Source: Actinoplanes sp. NBC_00393 | Lineage (GTDB): Bacteria; Actinomycetota; Actinomycetes; Mycobacteriales; Micromonosporaceae | DNA length: 64,000 bases | NCBI RefSeq assembly: GCF_036053395.1 | Contig: NZ_CP107942.1 | Span: forward strand, 2,136,501 to 2,200,500 | Reading direction: 5' to 3' | Shown: positions 18,358-25,536 of the stretch, one piece after another | Position numbering within the stretch: position 1 is the stretch's first letter | How the letters are laid out: each line of letters starts with the position of its first letter | Notes under the pieces: model-generated | What the model saw: only the letters and a program-made list of their open reading frames with translations | Told to the model about the DNA's origin: nothing | The model's database searches: none | Translations under genes and position numbers: made by a program

Positions 18358-19599
18358 CTATCGATAGTCAATAGGGCGCGCCGTGAAGATCTTGTGCAGG
18401 TGGCCACCTAGCGACTGCCCGGCCCGGGTCACCAGCCGCCGGCTCAGGGCCGGATCCCGGCTCGGATCCTCCCGCGTCAGGTCGGTCAGCGCGTACAGGC
18501 CGGACAGGCCCAGACGCTGCTGCTCGTCCGCGGTGAGCGAGTTGCGCCCGACCACCGCGTAGGCCGGCCGCGGCGCCGCCCGCGCGGCGACCACGGCCGG
18601 CAGCTTGCCCCACAGCGTCTGCGAATCCATGTGGCCTTCGCCGACGACGACCGCCCGGCAGCCCTCGAGTGCCTCGTCGAAGCCGAGCAGGTCGAGGAAA
18701 AACTCCGCGCCGGAGACCTGCCGGGCGCCCAGCCACAGCGCGGCGAAGCCGATGCCACCGGCCGCGCCGGCGCCGGCTTGCGAGGCCAGATCCAGCGGCG
18801 ACCTTCCGGTCACCGAAACCGGCAGGGCGCGAGCCAGGCGGTCAAGTCCGGCTTCAAGCTGATTGATCTGTACGCCCGAAGCGCCCTTCTGCGGCCCGAA
18901 GACAGCCGCCGCGCCGTCCGGCCCGAGCAGCGGATTGCCGACGTCGGTCGCCACGATCAGCTCGATCCCGTGCAGCGGATTACCGACGTCGGTCGCGACG
19001 GCCAGCTCGGTCCCGTGCAGCTCGGTCCCGTGCAGCGGATTGCCGACGTCGGACGCGACGGCCAGCTCGGTCCCGTGCAGGGGGGCGCTGATGTCGACGC
19101 CGGCGATCCGGTCCAGCGTCGCGCCGCTCGGGCTGATCTCCGCTCCGGTCTCGTCCAGGAAGCGCGCGCCGAACGCGGCCAGCATCCCGGCGCCGCCGTC
19201 GGTGCTGGCGCTGCCGCCCAGGGCGAGCACGATCCGGGAGACCCCGGTACCGGCCGCGGCGGCGACGGCCTGCCCGAACCCGAGGCTTGACGAGGTCATC
19301 GGTGCGCGTACCCCGGAAAGGGTGGCCAGGCCGCACGTGCTCGCCACCTCGACCACCGCGGTGTGGCCGTCGGAGGCGAACTGTGCCCGCACCGGGCGCC
19401 CGTCAGCGCCCACCACGGTGACCTCGTGGGCCCGGAAGCCTGCGTGCAGCGCGGCGGCGACACTGCCGTCCCCGCCGTCGGCCAGCGGCAGCAGCCGGGC
19501 CTCGACCCCGGCCGCTGCCAGCCCTTCGCCGAGCGCGCCGGCCACCTCGGCCGCGGTCAGCGACCCCTTGAACTTGTCGGGAGCGACGAGAACCCGCAC
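18358..19599 (-). CDS. glxK: Glycerate kinase with internally triplicated segment
   Basis: About 413 residues from GTG 19599, preceded by AGGGG and only one base after the carrier's stop. LVAPDKFKGSLTAAEVA at the N-terminus, LALGGSASTDGGAGML and GEGHMDSQTLWGK are diagnostic of the GlxK/GarK family, which phosphorylates D-glycerate. The segment VATDVGNPL, single in ordinary family members, occurs three times here because of 45-base direct repeats (18928-19077), adding about 35 residues. Whether the enzyme tolerates this is unknown. With a tartrate dehydrogenase nearby, it would complete tartrate breakdown to phosphoglycerate. Confidence 0.92.
   Translation of the reverse strand: MRVLVAPDKFKGSLTAAEVAGALGEGLAAAGVEARLLPLADGGDGSVAAALHAGFRAHEVTVVGADGRPVRAQFASDGHTAVVEVASTCGLATLSGVRAPMTSSSLGFGQAVAAAAGTGVSRIVLALGGSASTDGGAGMLAAFGARFLDETGAEISPSGATLDRIAGVDISAPLHGTELAVASDVGNPLHGTELHGTELAVATDVGNPLHGIELIVATDVGNPLLGPDGAAAVFGPQKGASGVQINQLEAGLDRLARALPVSVTGRSPLDLASQAGAGAAGGIGFAALWLGARQVSGAEFFLDLLGFDEALEGCRAVVVGEGHMDSQTLWGKLPAVVAARAAPRPAYAVVGRNSLTADEQQRLGLSGLYALTDLTREDPSRDPALSRRLVTRAGQSLGGHLHKIFTARPIDYR
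18928..19077. repeat. 45-bp direct repeats (3 copies plus one 15-bp partial) inside glycerate kinase
   Basis: Units at 18928-18972, 18973-19017 and 19033-19077, with a 15-base partial unit at 19018-19032. All lengths are multiples of three, so the frame is kept. Each unit encodes LHGxEL-(I/A)VA-(S/T)DVGNP. Copies differ at only a few positions, indicating recent expansion. Confidence 0.9.
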
Positions 19600-19600
19600 G

Positions 19601-21013
19601 TCAGACCCCTGCCGTGACACGCTGCTCGGCGGCTGGTTGCGAGTCGGCCGGTTGCGAGTCGGCCGGCTGCGAATCGGCCGACTGCGAGTCCGCCGACTGC
19701 GAATCGGCCGGTTGCGAGTCCGCCGACTGCGAATCGGCCGGGTGCGGCACGATCTCGCCGCGCAGCACCGCCCGGGCCCGGGCGTGGTCGAGGGTGTTGT
19801 CCCAGCGCGCGATGAACAGGGTGGCGACCGCGTTGCCGCAGAAGTTGACCAGCGCCCGGCACTCGGACATGAACTTGTCGATGCCGAAGATCAGCATGAT
19901 GCCGGCCGCCGGAACCGTGCCGACCGTGGCCAGGGTTGCGGTCAGAGCGATGAACCCGCCGCCGGCCACCCCGGCCGCACCCTTGGAGGTGAGCAGCATG
20001 ACCGCGAGCAGGCCGAGCTGTTCGCCGATCGACAGGTCGGTGTTGGTGGCCTGCGCGATGTACAGGGCGGCGAGCGACAGGTAGATGGCGGCGCCGTCCA
20101 GGTTGAACGAGTAGCCGGTCGGCACGACCAGCCCGACGGTGGACTTCTGCACGCCGGCGAACTCCATCTTGCGCATCAGGCCGGGCAGCGCCGGTTCGGC
20201 GGTCGACGTGCCGAGCACCAGCATCAGTTCCTCGCGCAGGTAGCGCAGCAGCTGGAAGATGTTGAGCCGCAGGTAGAGCATGACTGCGCCGAGCCCGACG
20301 ATCACGAACAACGCGGACGTGACGTAGAAGAGCGCGATCAGGGAGCCGAGGCTGGTCAGGGTGGACAGGCCGTACTTGCCGATGGCGTAGGCCATTGCGC
20401 CGAACGCGCCGACCGGGGCCAGCTTCATGACGTACGACAGGATCTTGAAGACGATCGTGGTCAGGCGGTGGACGCCGTCCAGGATCGGCGCGCCGGCCCT
20501 ACCGACCGCGTTGAGGGCGACGCCGAAAATGACCGCGATGAAGATGATCTGCAGGATCTGGCCTTCGACGAACGGGCCGAGGATGTTGTCCGGCAGCACC
20601 TTGAGCAGGAAGTCCCACCAGTGCGACTCCTCGCCGGCCTCGACCAGTTCGGTCACGTCGTCGCTGGCCTGCAGGGTGGCGGGGTCGACGTTGACGCCGT
20701 CGCCGAGACGGAACAGGTTGATCGCGACCAGGCCGGTGGCGAGCGCGACGATCGTACCGATCTGGAAGTAGGTCAGGGCTTTGAGGCCGGTCAGGCCGAC
20801 CTTCTTGAGATCGGCGACGCTCGCGATGCCGCCCACGATGGTCAGGAACACCACCGGGCCGATCAGCATCTTCATCAGGTCGACGAAGGAGGTGCCGATG
20901 GGTTCGAGGGCGGCGCCCAGGTCGGGCCAGATGGCGCCGACCGCGATGCCCAGCACGATCGCGACCAGCACGTAGAAGTAGAGCTGCCGGTACCAGCGGC
21001 GTTTCGTGTCCAT
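19601..21013 (-). CDS. DctA/GltP-type dicarboxylate:cation symporter
   Basis: About 470 residues from ATG 21013 (GGAGC just upstream). Membrane helices and the re-entrant-loop motifs are those of the DAACS family: MLIGPVVFLTIVGGIASV, the serine-rich VLGTSTAEPALPGLM, VVPTGYSFNLDGAAIYLSLA and the AGVAGGGFIALTATLA helix. It imports C4-dicarboxylates or related acids with cations. The C-terminus carries seven ADSQ(S/P) pentapeptides encoded by 15-base repeats, an unusual flexible tail. It is cotranscribed with glycerate kinase and divergent from a LysR gene, so tartrate or a related hydroxy acid is a plausible substrate. Confidence 0.92.
   Translation of the reverse strand: MDTKRRWYRQLYFYVLVAIVLGIAVGAIWPDLGAALEPIGTSFVDLMKMLIGPVVFLTIVGGIASVADLKKVGLTGLKALTYFQIGTIVALATGLVAINLFRLGDGVNVDPATLQASDDVTELVEAGEESHWWDFLLKVLPDNILGPFVEGQILQIIFIAVIFGVALNAVGRAGAPILDGVHRLTTIVFKILSYVMKLAPVGAFGAMAYAIGKYGLSTLTSLGSLIALFYVTSALFVIVGLGAVMLYLRLNIFQLLRYLREELMLVLGTSTAEPALPGLMRKMEFAGVQKSTVGLVVPTGYSFNLDGAAIYLSLAALYIAQATNTDLSIGEQLGLLAVMLLTSKGAAGVAGGGFIALTATLATVGTVPAAGIMLIFGIDKFMSECRALVNFCGNAVATLFIARWDNTLDHARARAVLRGEIVPHPADSQSADSQPADSQSADSQSADSQPADSQPADSQPAAEQRVTAGV
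19636..19740. repeat. 15-bp tandem repeat x7 in the carrier C-terminal tail
   Basis: Seven consecutive 15-base units of the form (G/A)(T/C)TGCGA(G/A)TC(G/C)GCCG; on the minus strand they read as ADSQS or ADSQP. The array is in frame and directly precedes the final residues of the carrier. Confidence 0.9.
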
Positions 21014-21095
21014 GAGGCTCCTTCGATGTCTGTGATGCCTCACACCGTGCGGGACCGGGTTTCGAAACGTCCAAGACATCTTTGCTAGCTCACCG

Positions 21096-21110
21096 ATAGG
21101 TTCGGCCTAT
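21096..21110. promoter_or_regulatory. LysR-box palindrome, copy 1 (carrier/lysR intergenic)
   Basis: ATAGGTTCGGCCTAT is an ATAGG-N5-CCTAT inverted repeat with the T-N11-A spacing typical of LysR-type operators. It overlaps the lysR start codon and lies 83 bases before the divergent carrier start. The same motif recurs at 21968, ahead of tartrate dehydrogenase. Confidence 0.7.
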
Positions 21111-21990
21111 GGATGCACGTCAGTTGACGTACTTTCTGGCGGTCGCCGAGCATTTGAACTTCAATCGGGCCGCCGAGCAGCTGCATCTCGCGCAGCCGTC
21201 GCTGTCGCAGGCGATGAGTCTGCTGGAGCGCGAGCTCGGCGTGCCGCTGTTCCACCGGGTGGGGCGCGGCATCGTGCTCAGCGACGCCGGCCGGCAGCTG
21301 ATCGAGCCGGCCCGGCAGGTGATCCGCGACCTGGAGAACGCGAAGGCAGCCGCCCGGTCGGTGCGCGGGCTGGAACGCGGCCGGGTCGACATCGTCGCCA
21401 TGCCCAGCCCGGGCATGGAGCCGCTGTCCACACTGACCAGGATGTTCACCGAGACCTACCCGGGGATGAGCCTGCTGATCGACGCCGCGTTCACCCCGGA
21501 GGAGGTGGTGCAGGCGGTCAAGGCCGGGCGGGCCGAGATCGGGCTGCTCGGCGCGGCCACCGCGCCGCACACCGGCGGCCTGGACGTGCGGCACGTCGAG
21601 GACCAGCCGCTGGTGCTGATCTCCCCGCCGGGCGAGGCCGGTGCCGGGCCGATCGACAGGGCCGAACTCGGTGGGATGCGGATGATCGCCAGCCGGCAGG
21701 GCAGCCTGATGCGGCAGCTCGTCGACGACGTGCTCGCCAGCGGGATCGAGGTGGAGATCGTCGTCGAGGTCGAGCACCGTACGTCGATCCTGCCCATGGT
21801 GCTCGCCGGTGTCGGGCACGCCGTCATGCCGTCGTCCTGGACCACGCTCGCCCGGCGGGCCGGCGCCACGGTACGGCAGATCGAGCCGGTCTCGCTGCTG
21901 CGGATCTCTGTGGTCTCGCGGCGCGAACGGCTCGCCCCAGCCGCGCAGGCCTTCCTCGGGTGCGTAGATAGGGCGTACCTATCGGTCTGA
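21109..21990 (+). CDS. LysR-family transcriptional regulator
   Basis: 293 residues. The N-terminal winged helix-turn-helix is clear (QLTYFLAVAEHLNFNRAAEQ followed by LHLAQPSLSQAMSLLERELG), and residues ~90-290 form the periplasmic-binding-like effector domain. ATG 21109 lies inside a LysR-box palindrome, implying tight autoregulation. It is divergent from the carrier and glycerate kinase and precedes tartrate dehydrogenase in the same direction. With operator copies before both arms, it probably activates the regulon in response to a hydroxy acid such as tartrate or a glycerate precursor. Confidence 0.92.
   Translation: MDARQLTYFLAVAEHLNFNRAAEQLHLAQPSLSQAMSLLERELGVPLFHRVGRGIVLSDAGRQLIEPARQVIRDLENAKAAARSVRGLERGRVDIVAMPSPGMEPLSTLTRMFTETYPGMSLLIDAAFTPEEVVQAVKAGRAEIGLLGAATAPHTGGLDVRHVEDQPLVLISPPGEAGAGPIDRAELGGMRMIASRQGSLMRQLVDDVLASGIEVEIVVEVEHRTSILPMVLAGVGHAVMPSSWTTLARRAGATVRQIEPVSLLRISVVSRRERLAPAAQAFLGCVDRAYLSV
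21968..21982. promoter_or_regulatory. LysR-box palindrome, copy 2 (before tartrate dehydrogenase)
   Basis: ATAGGGCGTACCTAT repeats the ATAGG-N5-CCTAT pattern of 21096-21110, including an outer CGG flank giving CCGATAGG half-sites in both. It lies at the very end of lysR and 59 bases before the next start codon, a normal position for a LysR activator site. Confidence 0.65.
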
Positions 21991-22041
21991 TCGGGGTTTC
22001 ATCTTGGACGCCGCCGCCGGTCCGGGCGTTGACTCGAAGGC

Positions 22042-23124
22042 ATGACGACACCGCAGAGATTCCGTATCGCCGCTATTCCCGCCGACGGCGTCGGCATCGA
22101 GGTCGTCGAGGCCGGCCGGGCTGTCCTCGACGCGCTCGCCGCCGGCTCCCACGGCCGGTTCGCCTTCGACTGGCAGGACTTCGACTGGGGCAGCGACTAC
22201 TACGCCCGGCACGGCGAGATGATGCCTTCGGACGGGCTCGACCAGCTCAAGGACTTCGACGCCCTCTACTTCGGCGCGGTCGGCTGGCCGAGCGTCCCGG
22301 ACCATGTCAGCCTCTGGGGACTGCGCCTCAAGATCTGCCAGAACTTCGACCAGTGGGCGAACGTACGCCCGGTCGACTTTCTGCCCGGTATCCAGAGCCC
22401 GCTGCGCAAGGCCGACACCACCGAGCTCAACTGGGTCGTCGTGCGGGAGAACTCCGAGGGCGAGTACGCCGGGGTCGGCGGCCGTAACCTCGGCGCGCGG
22501 CCCGGCACCGGCGAGGTCGCTGTGCAGTCGGCGTTGTTCACCGAGTACGGCTGTGAGCGGATCATGCGCTTTGCTTTCGATCTGGCGCGTACCCGTACCC
22601 GGCGCAAGGTCTCCAGCGTGACCAAGAGCAACGCCCAGCAGTACGGCATGGTCCTGTGGGACGAGGTCTTCGCCCGGGTCGCGGCAGATTACCCGGACGT
22701 GGAGACTGAGAGCGTGCTCGTCGACGCCATGGCCGCGAAGTTCGTGCTGCGCCCCGAGGACCTCTCGGTCGTGGTCGCCTCGAACCTGAACGCCGACATC
22801 CTGTCCGACCTGGGCAGCGCCCTGGCCGGCAGCCTGGGCCTGGCGGCGAGCGCGAACCTCAACCCGGAACGCCGCTTCCCGTCCATGTTCGAGCCGGTGC
22901 ACGGGTCCGCCCCGGACATCGCCGGGCAGGGCATCTGCAACCCGGTCGGCGCGATCGGCAGCGCCGCGCTGATGCTCGACCACTTCGGTCTGCACGACGA
23001 GGCCAAGGCCGTGCGGCACGCGATCGAGGTGACGACGGGCGCCGGGGTGCGTACCCGGGACGTGGGCGGCACCGCGACCACCCGCGAGGTGACCGCGGCC
23101 ATCATCGACCACCTGGCGGTGTAA
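22042..23124 (+). CDS. Tartrate dehydrogenase/decarboxylase family enzyme
   Basis: 360 residues of the isocitrate/isopropylmalate dehydrogenase superfamily. The N-terminal IAAIPADGVGIEVVEAGRAV, the substrate-loop VVVRENSEGEYAGVGGR and the NAD-site EPVHGSAPDIAGQGICNP are present. The GAVGWP-containing strand and WGLRLKICQNFDQWANVRPV fit the tartrate dehydrogenase (TtuC) subgroup rather than LeuB. It oxidises or decarboxylates tartrate isomers and D-malate with NAD and Mn; meso-tartrate gives glycerate, which the nearby kinase would phosphorylate. Isopropylmalate or D-malate activity cannot be excluded. Confidence 0.87.
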   Translation: MTTPQRFRIAAIPADGVGIEVVEAGRAVLDALAAGSHGRFAFDWQDFDWGSDYYARHGEMMPSDGLDQLKDFDALYFGAVGWPSVPDHVSLWGLRLKICQNFDQWANVRPVDFLPGIQSPLRKADTTELNWVVVRENSEGEYAGVGGRNLGARPGTGEVAVQSALFTEYGCERIMRFAFDLARTRTRRKVSSVTKSNAQQYGMVLWDEVFARVAADYPDVETESVLVDAMAAKFVLRPEDLSVVVASNLNADILSDLGSALAGSLGLAASANLNPERRFPSMFEPVHGSAPDIAGQGICNPVGAIGSAALMLDHFGLHDEAKAVRHAIEVTTGAGVRTRDVGGTATTREVTAAIIDHLAV

Positions 23125-23586
23125 GTGAACTCTCCCGACCCGGCCGGCGTCGCGCGCTCGGTCATCGAGTCGAACCTGTACATGACCCTGGGCACCGCCG
23201 ACGAGACCGGTACACCCTGGGCGGCGCCGGTCTGTTACGTGGCCGCGGCCGGGCATCGGGAGTTCTACTGGGCGTCGCGGCCCGAGGCGCGGCACTCGCG
23301 CAACCTTGCGGTGCGCCCTTCGCTGAGCGTGGTCATCTTCGATTCGCAGGTGCCGGTCTACCAGGGCCGGGCGGTCTACCTGGAAGCGGTGGGGGAGCAG
23401 CTGACCGGGGCCGACCTGCACGCCGGCATCGCGATCTACAACGGGCCGGCCGCGGAGCGGGGCTCCGCGATCCTCGAGCGTACGGATCTCGAAGCGCCCG
23501 CTCCGCACCGGCTGTACCGGGCCACGGTCGTTCAGTCGTGGATCCTCGACGGGTCGGACATCCGGATCCCACTCGACGCGCGGTAG
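23125..23586 (+). CDS. Pyridoxamine 5'-phosphate oxidase-family protein
   Basis: 153 residues beginning at GTG 23125, immediately after the dehydrogenase stop with no gap, so co-translation is likely. LYMTLGTADETGTPWAAPV and FYWASRPEARHSRNLAVRP are the flavin-binding strands of the split-barrel family. Such proteins bind FMN, F420 or heme; the exact cofactor is not evident. Its last 55 bases are overlapped by the end of a convergent gene. The link to tartrate metabolism is positional only. Confidence 0.82.
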   Translation: MNSPDPAGVARSVIESNLYMTLGTADETGTPWAAPVCYVAAAGHREFYWASRPEARHSRNLAVRPSLSVVIFDSQVPVYQGRAVYLEAVGEQLTGADLHAGIAIYNGPAAERGSAILERTDLEAPAPHRLYRATVVQSWILDGSDIRIPLDAR

Positions 23587-23966
23587 TGGGCTCGCCTGCC
23601 GATCGCCGTCACGGCCACGACGATGATCGGGACCAGGGTCAGGTGACACACCGCCAGGGCGGTCTTGCTGACACCGTCGAAATCGGTCGGCAGGGTCATC
23701 ACCACGATGGTCCCGACCGCCAGCACCGGCCCGATGATCAGCGCGGCCCGGACCACCCAGGCCGCCCGTGACGCCAGCAGCGCGACCACGGTCAGCCCGA
23801 CCAGAAGCGGCACCAGGCTGAACCCGGCGACCGTGACCGCGTCCACCTCGGCCGGTCCCTGCGCCGAGGTGAAGGTGTAGGTGCCGCCGGCCGCCCGCCC
23901 GATCAGGTAGACGGCGAGGTTGACGACCACGGCCAGGGCGGCCGCCGCGGCGACGACCCTAGACAT
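23532..23966 (-). CDS. DUF6069-like four-helix membrane protein
   Basis: 144 residues from ATG 23966, with four hydrophobic segments (VAAAAALAVVVNLAVYLI, VAGFSLVPLLVGLTVVALLA, AALIIGPVLAVGTIVVM and a last helix near LVPIIVVAVTAI). The pattern matches DUF6069 proteins that accompany ArsR/SRPBCC pairs in actinomycetes. Its start overlaps the end of the SRPBCC gene by 8 bases, making it third in that operon, and its tail overlaps the convergent flavin-binding gene. Function unknown. Confidence 0.7.
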   Translation of the reverse strand: MSRVVAAAAALAVVVNLAVYLIGRAAGGTYTFTSAQGPAEVDAVTVAGFSLVPLLVGLTVVALLASRAAWVVRAALIIGPVLAVGTIVVMTLPTDFDGVSKTALAVCHLTLVPIIVVAVTAIGRRAHYRASSGIRMSDPSRIHD

Positions 23967-24420
23967 CGGCGGTCTGCTCGCGGACCAGGTACGCCTCGAT
24001 GCGGGCGAACGCACCGGCCCACACCTCGCTGACGAAGAAGTCGCGGATCTCCGGCACCGGGAAGCCGCTCTGCGCGACGGTCATCAGCGTGCCGCCGTCG
24101 GCGGCCTCGAAGGAGATCTCGATGCGGGTCGTCATGGTCATTCCGTCCGGGGTGACGCCGGTGGACTCGGTGACCAGCCGGCGCGGGCGCTCGATCTCCA
24201 GGAACGTCTGCGTCTCCCGGATCAGGTTGTCCGGGTCGGGACCCCACACCGCGGTCTGCTTCCCGCCGACCCGCAGGTCGACCTCGATCTCGACGATGCC
24301 GGGCTCCTCGTCGAGGATGCTGAACCAGATCTTCTGCTTCTCGGCGTCGGTGTACGCGTCGAAGACCTCCTCGGGCGTCGCGGGCAGCTGCCGCGTCATC
24401 CGCATCTCCAGCGTCATCAT
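23959..24420 (-). CDS. SRPBCC (AHSA1-like) protein
   Basis: 153 residues of the AHSA1/START-like fold: RQLPATPEEVFDAYTDAEKQ at the N-terminus, DLRVGGKQTAVWGPD, and the C-terminal helix VWAGAFARIEAYL. Such proteins bind hydrophobic ligands and are commonly made from an ArsR-AHSA1 operon. ATG 24420 overlaps the ArsR stop (ATGA). The ligand is not evident. Confidence 0.9.
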   Translation of the reverse strand: MMTLEMRMTRQLPATPEEVFDAYTDAEKQKIWFSILDEEPGIVEIEVDLRVGGKQTAVWGPDPDNLIRETQTFLEIERPRRLVTESTGVTPDGMTMTTRIEISFEAADGGTLMTVAQSGFPVPEIRDFFVSEVWAGAFARIEAYLVREQTADV

Positions 24421-24758
24421 GGTCCCTTCGAGTCGGATTGCTTCAGGGTGAAGTAGGCGTCCAGACCGTCCAGGCGCCGTGCCCAGAGCCGCTGGTAGAA
24501 GCTGATCCAGGCCATCGCCTCGTCGAGCGGGGCGTCACCCAGGCGGCACTGCCGGGAGCGGCCCACCTTCTCGGTGACGACCAGCCCGGCGTCCTCGAGG
24601 ACCTGGACGTGCTTCTTCATGCCGGTCAGCGTCATCCCGGTGGGCTCGGCGAGCTCGCCGATGGTGGCCGGGCGCTGGCCCAGCCGGACCAGGATGCCCC
24701 GGCGGGTGGGGTCCGCCAGCGCGGCGAAGACCCGATCCAGAACAGCTTGCTGAACCAT
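24417..24758 (-). CDS. ArsR-family transcriptional regulator
   Basis: 113 residues from ATG 24758. VFAALADPTRRGILVRLGQR and the helix-turn-helix TIGELAEPTGMTLTGMKKHV identify an ArsR repressor of the group linked to SRPBCC proteins. No metal-binding Cys cluster is visible, so it is probably not a metal sensor. A consensus-like promoter places the likely transcript start at or next to the ATG (leaderless mRNA), and two 16-base palindromes cover promoter and start, giving strong autorepression. Confidence 0.9.
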   Translation of the reverse strand: MVQQAVLDRVFAALADPTRRGILVRLGQRPATIGELAEPTGMTLTGMKKHVQVLEDAGLVVTEKVGRSRQCRLGDAPLDEAMAWISFYQRLWARRLDGLDAYFTLKQSDSKGP

Positions 24759-24766
24759 GTGGTTCA
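24751..24766. promoter_or_regulatory. ArsR operator palindrome 1
   Basis: TGAACCATGTGGTTCA is a perfect palindrome in its 7-base arms; the CAT within it is the complement of the arsR start codon. A second related palindrome lies 27 bases away. Confidence 0.7.
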
Positions 24767-24794
24767 CCGTAAGACACTGAACCGAATAGTTCAA
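24766..24794 (-). promoter_or_regulatory. Predicted arsR promoter
   Basis: On the minus strand TTGAAC (24794-24789) and TACGGT (24771-24766) are separated by 17 bases; the arsR ATG lies 7 bases after the -10, which predicts a leaderless transcript. Confidence 0.55.
24778..24793. promoter_or_regulatory. ArsR operator palindrome 2
   Basis: TGAACCGAATAGTTCA shares the TGAAC-N6-GTTCA frame of operator 1 and covers the -35 hexamer of the arsR promoter. Confidence 0.65.
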
Positions 24795-24809
24795 CGTCCC
24801 GCGTGTCTG

Positions 24810-25523
24810 CTACTGGACCCCGAGGACCCGGTGCCCGACCGCGATCGACTCACCGGAGATCGCGGCTGCCTGCGCCGACGCCAGGAAGGTGATCAGGGCG
24901 GCGACCTGCTCCGGCGTGGAGTCGCCGGGCGCCGCGGGCTGGGGCGCCGGGCTCGGGGTCGCGGTGACCAGGCCCGGGTTCACCACGTTGATCGTGATGC
25001 CGGTGCCGGCCACCGAGTCGGCCAGCGCTTTGGACGCGACGATCACCGCGGCATTGCGCACCGAGCCGGTCACCGAGCGGCTGAGCAGCGCGTTCTGTCC
25101 GCTGACGTTGATGATCCGGCCGAAACCGGCGCGCCGCATGTACGGCAGCACCGCATCGACGACCCGCAGATAGCCGACCGCCTTCGCGTCGAACGCGTCG
25201 AGCACCTGCGCCGGGTCCTGATCCTTTGCCGGGTCGAGGGTGTTCGCGGGCGGCGCCGCCGCGTTCACCACGATGTCGATGCCGGCCTCGGAGGCGATCA
25301 GCTCCTCGACGGCGGACTCCACCGAGGCCGCATCCCGGGTGTCGAGCGTGACCGTGCGGACCTGGCCGTCGAGTTCACCGGCAGCCTCCGCCAGCTTCTC
25401 GGCCGAGCGGGCGGCGAGCACGACCCGTACCTTCTCCCGGATCAGCGCGGCCGCGACCGCCCGGCCGATCAGGCCGCTGCCACCGACGATCAGAGCGGTA
25501 CGCCCAGCGATGCCGAGATTCAT
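24810..25523 (-). CDS. SDR-fold protein lacking the catalytic Tyr
   Basis: 237 residues. The Rossmann motif TALIVGGSGLIGRAVAAAL and NAAAP identify a classical short-chain dehydrogenase. The active-site helix, normally YxxxK, reads IVASK: Ile replaces the catalytic Tyr while Lys and the upstream Ser (NVSGQ) remain. Oxidoreductase activity is therefore doubtful, and a binding or structural role is possible. The C-terminus (SGESIAVGHRVLGVQ) also lacks the usual VDGG. Its stop is 52 bases from the arsR start, read in the same direction. Confidence 0.82.
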   Translation of the reverse strand: MNLGIAGRTALIVGGSGLIGRAVAAALIREKVRVVLAARSAEKLAEAAGELDGQVRTVTLDTRDAASVESAVEELIASEAGIDIVVNAAAPPANTLDPAKDQDPAQVLDAFDAKAVGYLRVVDAVLPYMRRAGFGRIINVSGQNALLSRSVTGSVRNAAVIVASKALADSVAGTGITINVVNPGLVTATPSPAPQPAAPGDSTPEQVAALITFLASAQAAAISGESIAVGHRVLGVQ

Positions 25524-25536
25524 GCCCGGTTAGATA

